Assembly (NCBI GenBank): GCA_964629825.1
Contig: CAZVUW010000018.1
Location: 1 to 40,684 of the forward strand
DNA from: CAZVUW01 sp964629825
GTDB lineage: Bacteria > Actinomycetota > Nitriliruptoria > Euzebyales > Egibacteraceae
Length of the DNA: 40,684 nt
Direction: 5' to 3'
Below the pieces are notes generated by a model. It did not search any database. It worked only from the letters and a program-made list of their open reading frames with translations, and was not told the origin of the DNA. Positions 20,083 to 26,604 of this stretch are shown in pieces; position 1 is the stretch's first letter; each line of letters begins with the position of its first letter. The translations under genes and the position numbers were made by a program.

Positions 20083-20670
20083 GTGGTAGGGCCCGCGAAG
20101 CGACTGACACCTCTGCCGATGTTCGTTGTCACCAGCGACGGACCGCTGCGTGGCAAAGCCCTGGTGGTGGACGGTGACGAGCTGGTCCTGGGCCGCAGGG
20201 AGAGCTCGGACCTGGTGCTCAGCGACCCGCACGTGAGCCGCTCCCACGCCGTCATCCGCCGTCAGAGCGGCGCGGTGTGGGTCGAGGACCTCGGCTCCAC
20301 GGGCGGGACGTTCGTGAACGGCGAGCAGATCTCTGGTGCGCACGCCATCAACCACGGCGACGTGATCCGGTTCGGCACGGTCGAGGTCCGCTACGAGGAC
20401 CGCGCGTCGCTGATGACCGACGACGACGACACCCAGATGATCGAGCTGCCCGAGGACGAGGAGAAGCCGATCCTGTCCCCGCGGCAACAGGAGGTGCTGC
20501 GCTATCTCCAGCAGGGGCTGACCAACCCCGAGATCGCCGTGCGGCTCGGAGTCACCGAGCGCACCGTGAAGGCGCACTGCCAGGAGGTCTTCGACCGCCT
20601 CGGCGCGCGCAACCGCACCGCCGCCGTCGCCGCCGCCATCCGCATGGGCCTGGTCGGCGACGACGACTAG
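20083..20670 (+). CDS. FHA-LuxR transcriptional regulator
   Basis: 195 residues joining an FHA domain (VLGRRESSDLVLSDPHVSRSHAVI, DLGSTGGTFVNGEQI) to a C-terminal LuxR-type helix-turn-helix (LSPRQQEVLRYLQQGLTNPEIA, TERTVKAHCQEVFDRLGARNR) through an acidic linker DDDDTQMIELPEDEEK. The FHA domain should bind a phosphothreonine partner, so DNA binding may be controlled by a Ser/Thr kinase; the acidic TQMIE stretch could itself be a phospho-site. GTG 20083 is chosen because AAGGA lies 7 bases upstream; ATG 20119 inside would also keep the whole FHA domain. No receiver domain and no kinase nearby. Confidence 0.85.
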   Translation: MVGPAKRLTPLPMFVVTSDGPLRGKALVVDGDELVLGRRESSDLVLSDPHVSRSHAVIRRQSGAVWVEDLGSTGGTFVNGEQISGAHAINHGDVIRFGTVEVRYEDRASLMTDDDDTQMIELPEDEEKPILSPRQQEVLRYLQQGLTNPEIAVRLGVTERTVKAHCQEVFDRLGARNRTAAVAAAIRMGLVGDDD

Positions 20671-20675
20671 AGCGC

Positions 20676-20695
20676 TGCCCGCGGGTCTGCGGGCA
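20676..20695. terminator. Hairpin between convergent genes
   Basis: TGCCCGC (20676-20682) pairs with GCGGGCA (20689-20695) around a 6-base loop, between the FHA-LuxR stop (20670) and the stop of the small minus-strand gene (20713). Probably a shared terminator. Confidence 0.45.
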
Positions 20696-20712
20696 CGTCG
20701 GCGGCCGGCGCC

Positions 20713-21000
20713 TCAGGCGGGGAGGTCCGGGCGGCCGGGCGCGGAGCCGATCACCATGCTCGCCGGGTCGTAGCCGTCGAGCAGCTGGCGGATGGCGCCG
20801 GCTGCCGCGCCCGCCTCGGCGGCCAGGCGCGCCTGCCAGCCGTCGCGTTCCAAGACGGCCTTCCCAGAGGCGGCGAGGAGGTCGCGGCAGTGGTCGTCCA
20901 GCTCCGCCGAGCGGACGAGCCGCTCCAGCACCTCCAGCAGGTGGACGACGGTGAGCGCGTCCTTGCGGTCGAGGCGGATCTCACGCTGTTCGGGGTCCAC
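20713..21000 (-). CDS. Small helical protein of unknown function (95 aa)
   Basis: GTG 21000 is preceded by AGGAGG at a 5-base gap, one of the best ribosome sites in the window. The product (VDPEQREIRLDRKDALTVVHL onward) is predicted mostly helical, with heptad-like Leu spacing in VVHLLEVLERLVRSAELDDH and an Ala-rich middle. No recognised family. It lies 68 bases after the SDR stop on the same strand and may share its message. Confidence 0.65.
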   Translation of the reverse strand: MDPEQREIRLDRKDALTVVHLLEVLERLVRSAELDDHCRDLLAASGKAVLERDGWQARLAAEAGAAAGAIRQLLDGYDPASMVIGSAPGRPDLPA

Positions 21001-21068
21001 GGCGGCCTCCTGTCGGGTGGAGGCCATCACAACCCGGCCGCCGGCAGGGGTCAAGGGGGTGGCCTGGG

Positions 21069-22139
21069 TCAGCGGCCGTCCGGCTCCACGCCGCCGACGC
21101 CGCCGATGCCCGTGGCGACCTCCCGGCTGCGCAGCGGACCACCGGCCTTCGCCGCCAGCGGCGGGGTGTCGCCGCCGGCGCCCTCCTGCATGCCCTCCAG
21201 CACTTCGCGGACGGCGTCCAGGGCGTCGATCTGCGGCTCCCAGCCGAGCTCGGTCCGGGCGCGGGTGGTGTCGAGCACCGGCATGAGCAGCGCCAGGTCG
21301 AACAGCTCGGGCGGCACGGGGACGGCGCGCAGCCGCCAGGCGGCCGACAGCGCCGCGCGCGGAGCCCAGGTTGGGATCTTCACGATCCGCGCGCCGAGCA
21401 GGTGTGCCAGGGCCTCGGCGTCCAGCACCGGCTCGGCGGCGATGTTGAAGGCGCCGCGGACGTCGTTGACCACCGCCAGGCGGTAGGCCTCGGCGGCATC
21501 CGAGGCGTGCAGCGCCTGGAGCTGCAGCCCCGGCATGTCCGGCACAAGCGGGATCATCCCGGGCCGCAGGAGGCTGGCCGGGACTAGCGGGCCGAGGAAC
21601 AGGCGCCGCTGCTCCTGGGCGGAGGCGCGCTGGAAGATGAAGGCCGTGCGCATGCGCACGACCCGCATGCCCGGGTGGTCGCGCTCGACGACGTCGAGCA
21701 CGCGCTCGAGGTAGGCCTTCTCGCGGCCGTACGCGGCCGTGGGCAGGGAGTGCGTCGGCCAGGACTCCGCGACCCGCTCGTCGCCGCGCCGGCCCGAGTA
21801 GGCGGCGATCGAGGAGGCGTGGATGAGGGCGCCGGCGCCGGCGGCGGCAGCGGCCTCGAACACCTTGATCGAGCCGAGGACGTTGTTCTTCCAGGTCGCC
21901 AGCGGTCGGTGGGTCGGCTGGAAGATCCACGCCAGATGCACGACCGCATCGGCACCGCGGAAGACCTGGGTGAGATCGTCCGTGGCGACGTCGGCCGACA
22001 CCCAGCGTGTCTTGGGCGGCGACCAGGAGGTGGGCCGGCGGGCGATGCCGACGATCTCGGTGACCGCCTCGTCCTCTGCCAGCCGCTTGATGACGCTGGT
22101 GCCGATGTTGCCCGTGGCGCCGGTGATGACGACCTTCAT
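21069..22139 (-). CDS. NAD-dependent epimerase/dehydratase (extended SDR)
   Basis: A 356-residue extended short-chain dehydrogenase. N-terminal nucleotide motif TGATGNIG, VVHLAWIFQPTHRPL, IHASSIAAYSGRRGDERVAESWP, and the active-site YGREK (Tyr-x-x-x-Lys) are present, followed by a substrate domain (HASDAAEAYRLAVV, GAFNIAAEPVLDAEAL). The substrate is unknown; the family includes sugar-nucleotide epimerases and reductases. The ATG has GGAG 10 bases upstream. The last 40 residues are Gly/Ala rich and not conserved. Upstream is the gene-free stretch with the candidate RNA. Confidence 0.9.
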   Translation of the reverse strand: MKVVITGATGNIGTSVIKRLAEDEAVTEIVGIARRPTSWSPPKTRWVSADVATDDLTQVFRGADAVVHLAWIFQPTHRPLATWKNNVLGSIKVFEAAAAAGAGALIHASSIAAYSGRRGDERVAESWPTHSLPTAAYGREKAYLERVLDVVERDHPGMRVVRMRTAFIFQRASAQEQRRLFLGPLVPASLLRPGMIPLVPDMPGLQLQALHASDAAEAYRLAVVNDVRGAFNIAAEPVLDAEALAHLLGARIVKIPTWAPRAALSAAWRLRAVPVPPELFDLALLMPVLDTTRARTELGWEPQIDALDAVREVLEGMQEGAGGDTPPLAAKAGGPLRSREVATGIGGVGGVEPDGR

Positions 22140-22202
22140 CGTGCTCTCGCTCCGTTCCGACCGCTGGTCTCTGTGCGCACCGTCCGAGGCCCGCAGGGGG
22201 CG

Positions 22203-22231
22203 CTGACGGTGCGGGAGGTGGCGGCTACCCT
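22203..22231 (+). promoter_or_regulatory. Promoter for the candidate structured RNA / marC leader
   Basis: CTGACG (22203-22208, 4 of 6 bases of TTGACA) and TACCCT (22226-22231, TANNNT) are separated by exactly 17 bases. The expected transcription start, about 22238-22241, falls just before the RNA's closing helix, which supports plus-strand transcription. Confidence 0.5.
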
Positions 22232-22240
22232 TGGCTAGCC

Positions 22241-22492
22241 GATCGGGCCGCCGAGGCCCCGTCCTCCAACTGATCCCCTCGGAGACCTTTCAACAATCCG
22301 GGGTCTTGCAGCCGTCCCTCGCCGGGCGCCTCGTGCGCCGCCGACGACAGACGGAGGGGACCCCATACTGGATGCCCCTGGATCCCAGGGCCAAAGGCTC
22401 GCCACCGCGCGTGGCAGGGATCCATGCTCCGGAGTGGGAAAACCGCTTCGAGCTGGGCTCAACCGGAGGGCGGGACCTGGACGGCTCGGCGG
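22241..22492 (+). ncRNA. Candidate multibranched structured RNA in front of marC, unassigned
   Basis: A gene-free stretch rich in nested complementarity. A closing helix pairs 22248-22255 (CCGCCGAG) with 22485-22492 (CTCGGCGG), continued by 22257-22258/22483-22484 and 22261-22264/22479-22482. Inside are hairpins 22283-22287/22302-22306, 22312-22316/22350-22354 (enclosing 22325-22329/22335-22339) and 22355-22359/22375-22379. Then come two compact three-way junctions: 22379-22386/22417-22424 around hairpins 22388-22400 (AAA loop) and 22401-22415, and 22427-22432/22463-22468 around hairpins 22434-22446 (GAAAA loop) and 22450-22460. A-rich unpaired positions and the promoter favour the plus strand. 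It does not show the conserved cores of RNase P, tmRNA, SRP, 6S or the riboswitches I know. It may be a marC leader (67 bases to the TTG) or a stand-alone RNA. Confidence 0.55.
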
Positions 22493-22558
22493 TGGGTGCC
22501 GGCATCTGATCAGCGCGCCGCGCCCGCCTCGCAGCTCCTCGTCACGGGAAGGCCCTAG

Positions 22559-23191
22559 TTGTCGCTGTCCGAGCTCGTACCCGACCTGACCTTGCTGGCC
22601 AAGGTCTTCGTCACCGTGCTCGTGATCATGGACCCGATGGGCAACGTGCCGCTGTTCCTGGCCCTGACCGGTCGCGAGCCGATCGAGCGCCAGCGATCCG
22701 CGGCGCTCCAGGCCGTCTGCGTCGCCGGCGGCGTGATCCTGGCCTTCGCGCTGTTCGGGCAGACGCTGCTCAGCCTGCTCGGCATCTCCCTGGAGGCCCT
22801 GCAGGTCGCCGGTGGTCTGCTGCTGGTGCTGATCGCACTGGAGCTGCTGCACCCGGCCGCGGACGCGCATCTGGACGCGGCCAAGGGCACCAACGTGGCG
22901 CTCGTGCCGCTCGGCACGCCGATGCTCGCCGGGCCGGGCGCGATCGCGGCGACCATGCTGGCGATGCGCCAGGCGTCAACCCCGGCGGAGCACATCACCG
23001 TGGTGCTCGCCCTGGTCGGCGTGCTCGCGGTGGTGTACCTGGCGCTGCGCTACTCGACGTTGCTGGTGCGGCTGCTGAAGGACAACGGCATCAACCTCAT
23101 CACGCGCGTGATGGGGCTTCTGGTCGCCGCAATCGCCGTCCAGCTGGTGGCGAGCGCGGTCCAGGTGTGGATCCGCTCGGGCGTCGGCTGA
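22559..23191 (+). CDS. MarC-family integral membrane protein
   Basis: A 210-residue protein with six predicted membrane helices and MarC signatures: VLVIMDPMGNVPLFLALT near the N-terminus, GISLEALQVAGGLLLVLIALELL, and VPLGTPMLAGPGAIAATM in the middle. The family's transport substrate is not established. TTG 22559 is supported by GGAAGG 6 bases upstream and by keeping the first helix complete. The likely leader, from about 22240, would be some 320 bases long and highly structured. The stop lies 1 base from the stop of the convergent dehydrogenase. Confidence 0.88.
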   Translation: MSLSELVPDLTLLAKVFVTVLVIMDPMGNVPLFLALTGREPIERQRSAALQAVCVAGGVILAFALFGQTLLSLLGISLEALQVAGGLLLVLIALELLHPAADAHLDAAKGTNVALVPLGTPMLAGPGAIAATMLAMRQASTPAEHITVVLALVGVLAVVYLALRYSTLLVRLLKDNGINLITRVMGLLVAAIAVQLVASAVQVWIRSGVG

Positions 23192-23192
23192 G

Positions 23193-24404
23193 CTAGGACG
23201 CTAGCATCCCGGACAGCGGCCGCTCCGGCGCGCGGGCGCTGCGACCGGCCCGGCGACCGCTGCGCAGCACCGCGGCGATGTCAAGGCTGCCGGGTCGGTG
23301 CTGACCGGGCCGGAACCGCCCGATCGCCGACCAGCCGCCGGCGGCCTGCAGGTGCTTCAGGTCGATGACCGCGTGCAGCAGCGGCACCAGCCAGCCGCTG
23401 CCGCGGAATCCGAGCCGCACGCCGAGCAGGCTGGCGACACCGCCGCGGTGGCCCACCGGCACGACCCAGCCGCGGTGGCGCACGCGCCCGGCGGCGGGGG
23501 CCAGACCGCGGGCGGCGCGGGCGGCGTTGCGACCGGCCACGCGGCCGGACTTCTCGGCCACCTGCGCCGACGCTGGCAGCAGCTCGCCGTCGGGGTCCCT
23601 CTGCGCGGCCGCGTCACCGGCGGCGAACAGCACCGCCGAGCCATCCACGCGCTGGGCGCCGTCCACCGGGAGGCGACCGCCGAAGCCGGCCGCGCCGGGC
23701 ACCAGCACCGACGCGGTCGGCACCAGGCCGCCGGCCCACACCACCAGGCCGCCGAGGCGGGAGCCGTCGGCCAGCTCGGCCGCGTCGGGCGTGACCGCGC
23801 GCAGGCTCACTCCGGTGAGAACCTCGACGCCGGCCTTGCGGAGCAGCCGCTCGGCGTTGCGTCCCAGCGCCGGCGCGAACGCGGGAAGAAGGCGCTGGTC
23901 GGCCTCGACGAGCGTGATCTCCAGACCCGGGTGCGTTGCCGCGGCCTCGCCGGCCAGCTGCACGCCGGTGGGGCCGCCGCCGACGACCACGAGGGAGCGC
24001 ACGCCCGCCAGCGCGGAGCGGACCGCCAGGGCGTCGGCCGCGTTGGCGAGGGTCAGCGCGTTGTCCGCCAGCCCCGGTATCGCGGGCAGCGTGCCGGAGC
24101 TTCCGACGGTGACCACGGCGCTGTCGAAGGGGAGCACCCGACCGTCCTCGAGGTCCGCGACACGCGCGTCCTCCCTGACCTCGACAACCCTTCCGCGGAC
24201 GACCTCCACGCCTGGCAGCAGCGCGGTCAGCGGCGCCCACGCGTCCCCCGTCGGGCCGTTGCCACCGGCGACGGTGGCCAGCCGCGGCAGCAGCTCATGG
24301 CGCCCGCCGCTGTCCACCATCGTGACGTCGGCCCCGCCGCGTCGAGCCGATCGCGCAGCCGCGACACCGGCGTAGCCGCCCCCGATGATCAGCACTCGCG
24401 CCAT
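23193..24404 (-). CDS. NDH-2-like NAD(P)/FAD oxidoreductase
   Basis: A 403-residue pyridine-nucleotide-disulfide-oxidoreductase-fold protein: FAD motif VLIIGGGYAGVAAARSARRGG, NAD motif SLVVVGGGPTGVQLAGEAA, AVLFAAGDAAAQ, and a hydrophobic/amphipathic C-terminal part (GWLVPLLHAVIDLKHL) of the sort that attaches type II NADH dehydrogenases to the membrane. It lacks redox-active CxxC. It probably passes electrons from NADH to quinone without proton pumping. ATG 24404 is chosen over 24419 because AGGGAG lies 6 bases upstream. Its promoter overlaps two palindromes at 24429-24477, suggesting Rex- or Crp-type control. The last 30 residues are Arg/Ala rich. Confidence 0.85.
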   Translation of the reverse strand: MARVLIIGGGYAGVAAARSARRGGADVTMVDSGGRHELLPRLATVAGGNGPTGDAWAPLTALLPGVEVVRGRVVEVREDARVADLEDGRVLPFDSAVVTVGSSGTLPAIPGLADNALTLANAADALAVRSALAGVRSLVVVGGGPTGVQLAGEAAATHPGLEITLVEADQRLLPAFAPALGRNAERLLRKAGVEVLTGVSLRAVTPDAAELADGSRLGGLVVWAGGLVPTASVLVPGAAGFGGRLPVDGAQRVDGSAVLFAAGDAAAQRDPDGELLPASAQVAEKSGRVAGRNAARAARGLAPAAGRVRHRGWVVPVGHRGGVASLLGVRLGFRGSGWLVPLLHAVIDLKHLQAAGGWSAIGRFRPGQHRPGSLDIAAVLRSGRRAGRSARAPERPLSGMLAS

Positions 24405-24428
24405 CTCGAGCTCCCTCATCCCGATGCT

Positions 24429-24444
24429 TGTGAATCAGTTCACA
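24429..24444. promoter_or_regulatory. Operator 1, TGTGA-N6-TCACA palindrome
   Basis: TGTGAATCAGTTCACA is a perfect 6-4-6 palindrome. It covers the expected start point of the dehydrogenase message (about 24441, minus strand). It fits both Rex (TGTGAA-N4-TTCACA) and Crp/GlxR (TGTGA-N6-TCACA) patterns. Its centre is 32 bases from that of operator 2, about three helical turns. Confidence 0.7.
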
Positions 24445-24447
24445 TGG

Positions 24448-24477
24448 AGCCTAGCAAGATTGTGAACGCCTTCACAA
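24448..24477 (-). promoter_or_regulatory. Promoter of the NDH-2-like gene
   Basis: On the minus strand TTGTGA (24472-24477) and TAGGCT (24448-24453) lie 18 bases apart, and TGC directly precedes the -10 to give an extended -10. The -35 lies within operator 2 and the start point within operator 1. Confidence 0.5.
24460..24477. promoter_or_regulatory. Operator 2, Rex-type palindrome
   Basis: TTGTGAACGCCTTCACAA is a perfect 7-4-7 palindrome and matches the Streptomyces Rex operator TGTGAAC-N3-TTCACA. Rex senses the NADH/NAD+ ratio and controls respiratory genes, so control of a type II NADH dehydrogenase makes biological sense. A Crp-family factor remains possible. Confidence 0.7.
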
Positions 24478-24577
24478 GCCCGAGACTTCCCGATCCGGGG
24501 AAGAATCGTGGAAACGCCGCAGTCGCCTACGCGGTGTCTCGTGGGTGCCAAGGGTCGCGAGCGCCGGTCGCACGGAC

Positions 24578-24586
24578 TGCTAGCCT
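24578..24586 (+). promoter_or_regulatory. Extended -10 promoter of the parA-like operon
   Basis: TGCTAGCCT (TGn plus TANNNT) lies 28 bases before the TTG start at 24614. No -35 match is seen, as expected for an extended -10 promoter. Confidence 0.4.
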
Positions 24587-24613
24587 CCGGCTTGCGATCG
24601 AGTGGAGGTGGCA

Positions 24614-25450
24614 TTGGGCGCGCCGGCATCGAGCATCACGGCTGCCGCAACGGTGCTCGCGATCGCCAACCAGAAGGGCGGGGTTGCCAAGACGACCACC
24701 ACCGTCTCGCTGGCGGCGGCCTTTGCCGAGCGGGAGCTGGCGGTCTGCGCCGTCGACCTGGATCCCCAGGCGGACCTCACCTTCTCCCTCGGCTATGACC
24801 CCGACGAGCTCAGCCCGACGCTGCACGACGTCCTGGTCGGGCGCGAGTCGATCGCGCGGACGATCGTCCAGCACGCCGAGATGGACCTCGTCCCGTCTTC
24901 GATCGACCTGGCGGGCGCAGAGGTGGCGCTGCTCGCCAGGACCGGGCGGGAGTACGTGCTCCGCAGCGCCCTTGAGGAGATCCGCGACACCTACGACGTG
25001 ATCCTCCTCGACTGCCCGCCATCGCTGGGTGTGCTGACCCTGAACGGGCTGACGGCCGCGGACCGGGTGCTGATCCCGGTGCAGTGCGAGACGCTGTCGC
25101 ACCGCGGCGTCTCCCAGCTGCTGGAGACCATCGAGGACGTCCGCCGCCTCACCAACCGCGAGCTGGAGATCGCCGGCCTGGTCGCCACGCTGTTCGACGG
25201 GCGCTCCAATCACTCCCGGGCCATCCTGGCGGACGTGACCGAGCGCTACGGGCTGCCGGTGGTCGGCGTTCCGGTGCGCAAGAGCATCCGCTTCGCCGAG
25301 GCGCCGAACTTCGGTCGCTCGGTCCTGTCGCGCGACTCGTCCGTGCCGGGCGTCGCCGCATACCGCCTGATCGCGGCCGAGCTGCTCGGTCTGCAGGCCG
25401 ACCCCGACCTGGTCGAGCGCGCCGGCGGCCGCCCCGAGGTGCGCGCATGA
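24614..25450 (+). CDS. ParA/Soj-family ATPase
   Basis: A 278-residue ParA/MinD-type ATPase: deviant Walker A NQKGGVAKTTTT near residue 20, CAVDLDPQADLTFSLG, VILLDCPPSLGVLTLNGLTAADRVLIPVQCE and DGRSNHSRAILADV. An N-terminal helix like the DNA-binding region of plasmid ParA is absent. TTG 24614 is chosen because GGAGG ends 5 bases upstream; the GTG codons at 24602 and 24608 overlap that site. No parB or parS-like sequence lies in the window, so the cargo is unknown. Its ATGA overlap with the next ORF starts a run of overlapping genes ending in the inositol monophosphatase. Confidence 0.87.
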   Translation: MGAPASSITAAATVLAIANQKGGVAKTTTTVSLAAAFAERELAVCAVDLDPQADLTFSLGYDPDELSPTLHDVLVGRESIARTIVQHAEMDLVPSSIDLAGAEVALLARTGREYVLRSALEEIRDTYDVILLDCPPSLGVLTLNGLTAADRVLIPVQCETLSHRGVSQLLETIEDVRRLTNRELEIAGLVATLFDGRSNHSRAILADVTERYGLPVVGVPVRKSIRFAEAPNFGRSVLSRDSSVPGVAAYRLIAAELLGLQADPDLVERAGGRPEVRA

Positions 25451-25503
25451 CCAGGCGCGGGCAACGGCGCCCCGCCGCGGAACCCGTCGGAGGCGGAATG
25501 TGA
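25447..25503 (+). CDS. Possible 18-codon ORF linking parA and the zinc-ribbon gene
   Basis: ATG 25447 overlaps the parA stop in ATGA and the ORF ends at TGA 25501-25503, sharing ATGTGA with the next GTG start. The peptide MTRRGQRRPAAEPVGGGM is basic with no known family. Ribosomes leaving parA could read it and unwind the ribosome site (GGAGG, 25489-25493) of the following gene, so it may be a coupling device rather than a functional peptide. Confidence 0.35.
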   Translation: MTRRGQRRPAAEPVGGGM

Positions 25504-25796
25504 CGCAGGGCTTCGATCGCATCCGTCCGCCCGGGCAGCGCCACCGAGACGATCCCCTCGGCCGCGCCGCCCTGTTCGGGGACGGGCCGGCCCGGGCGAC
25601 CGCGGGGCTGGACCCGGCTCGAGAGCGCGGTCCGGCCCTGGTCTGCAGCCGCTGCTCCGCGCGCAGCCCGCTGGACCCGCTGACCGTCGTGCGCGCGGCC
25701 TTCCCGCTGTTCCTCGTGCTGCCGTGGCGAGAGGACCCCGTGTTCGCGCTGTGCCCCGCCTGCCGTCACCGAGCCTGGCTGAAGGTGGTCCTTTGA
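25500..25796 (+). CDS. Zinc-ribbon protein of unknown function (98 aa)
   Basis: 98 residues with two Cys pairs, C49-x2-C52 (CSRC) and C85-x2-C88 (CPAC), separated by a hydrophobic stretch (LTVVRAAFPLFLVLPW). This is a zinc-ribbon layout. The N-terminal 45 residues are Arg/Gly/Ala rich and probably unstructured. GTG 25500 has GGAGG 6 bases upstream. The stop overlaps the start of the inositol monophosphatase, so coupled synthesis is likely. Partner and role unknown. Confidence 0.7.
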   Translation: MTQGFDRIRPPGQRHRDDPLGRAALFGDGPARATAGLDPARERGPALVCSRCSARSPLDPLTVVRAAFPLFLVLPWREDPVFALCPACRHRAWLKVVL

Positions 25797-26563
25797 GCGT
25801 GGATCTGGACGAGCTGCTCGACGTCGCCACGCGCGCGGCGGTTGCAGCGGGCGCCGAGCTGCTGCGCCGGGCCGGCAACATCCGGGACGTGCGCTCGAAG
25901 AGCAGCGCAACCGATCCGGTCAGCGAGGCCGACCACGCCTCGGAGCGGCTGCTGACCGAGCTGCTGACCTCGGCCCGGCCGGACGACGGCCTTCTGGGCG
26001 AGGAGGGCGCCAGGCGCACCGGCAGCACCGGGCTGCGCTGGGTCGTGGATCCGCTCGACGGCACCGTGAACTACCTGTACGGCCTCCCCGCGTGGTCCGT
26101 CAGCGTGGCCTGCGAGGACGACACCGGCGCCGTGGTCGGCGTCGTCCACGACCCGCTGGCGGGCGAGACCTTCCGCGCCGCCCGCGGGCGCGGCGCCTGG
26201 CTGGGGGAGCAGCGCCTGGAGGTGCGGGATCCGGTGCCGCTCGAGCGGGCGCTGATCGCCACCGGGTTCGCCTATCTGGTGGAATCCCGAGCTCGCCAGG
26301 CCGCGGTCGTCGCCAAGCTGCTGCCGAGGGTGCGGGACATCCGCCGCGCCGGCTCGGCGGCGCTGGACCTGTGCTCTGTCGCAGCCGGCCGCGTGGACGG
26401 CTACTACGAGGACAACACGTCGCGCTGGGACTGGGCCGCCGGAGCGCTCATCGCCGCGGAGGCGGGCGCGCTGGTCAGCCCCTACGGGGTGGGCGTGATC
26501 GCCGCCGGGCCGGCGCTGCACTCCGAGCTGGTGGCGGCCCTGGAGGAGATCGGGACGGGCTGA
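25793..26563 (+). CDS. Inositol monophosphatase-family phosphatase
   Basis: A 256-residue member of the FIG/IMPase superfamily. Metal and catalytic motifs are in order: DPVSEADHASE, LLGEEGARR (GEE), WVVDPLDGTVNYLYGLPAWSVSVA and SRWDWAAGALIAAEAGALVS (WD). It should remove phosphate from inositol-1-phosphate, histidinol phosphate or a related substrate; the family alone does not decide. TTG 25793 shares TTGA with the upstream stop and has GAAGG 7 bases before it; GTG 25799 is a close alternative. The gene ends within a strong hairpin. Confidence 0.88.
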   Translation: MSVDLDELLDVATRAAVAAGAELLRRAGNIRDVRSKSSATDPVSEADHASERLLTELLTSARPDDGLLGEEGARRTGSTGLRWVVDPLDGTVNYLYGLPAWSVSVACEDDTGAVVGVVHDPLAGETFRAARGRGAWLGEQRLEVRDPVPLERALIATGFAYLVESRARQAAVVAKLLPRVRDIRRAGSAALDLCSVAAGRVDGYYEDNTSRWDWAAGALIAAEAGALVSPYGVGVIAAGPALHSELVAALEEIGTG

Positions 26564-26585
26564 GCGGCAGACAGCGCCGCTCAGC
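26559..26585. terminator. Hairpin terminator overlapping the IMPase stop
   Basis: GCTGAGCGGC (26559-26568) pairs perfectly with GCCGCTCAGC (26576-26585) around a 7-base loop. It includes the stop codon and lies before the convergent helicase stop at 26605, so it may serve both genes. Confidence 0.65.
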
Positions 26586-26604
26586 CTCCGTGAGCACCCT
26601 CCGA

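Noticed and set aside
22241..22492. RNase P, tmRNA, 6S, SRP, T-box, c-di-AMP or cobalamin RNA
   Set aside because: Their conserved core sequences (for example GAGGAAAGTC, GCCACTG, TGGNACCGCG) are not found on either strand here. A loose TGGGTGCCG near the 3' end is not a true T-box sequence.
22231..22509. 92-codon plus-strand frame in the gene-free stretch
   Set aside because: No ribosome site, unbiased third positions, and it coincides with extensive base pairing better explained as RNA.
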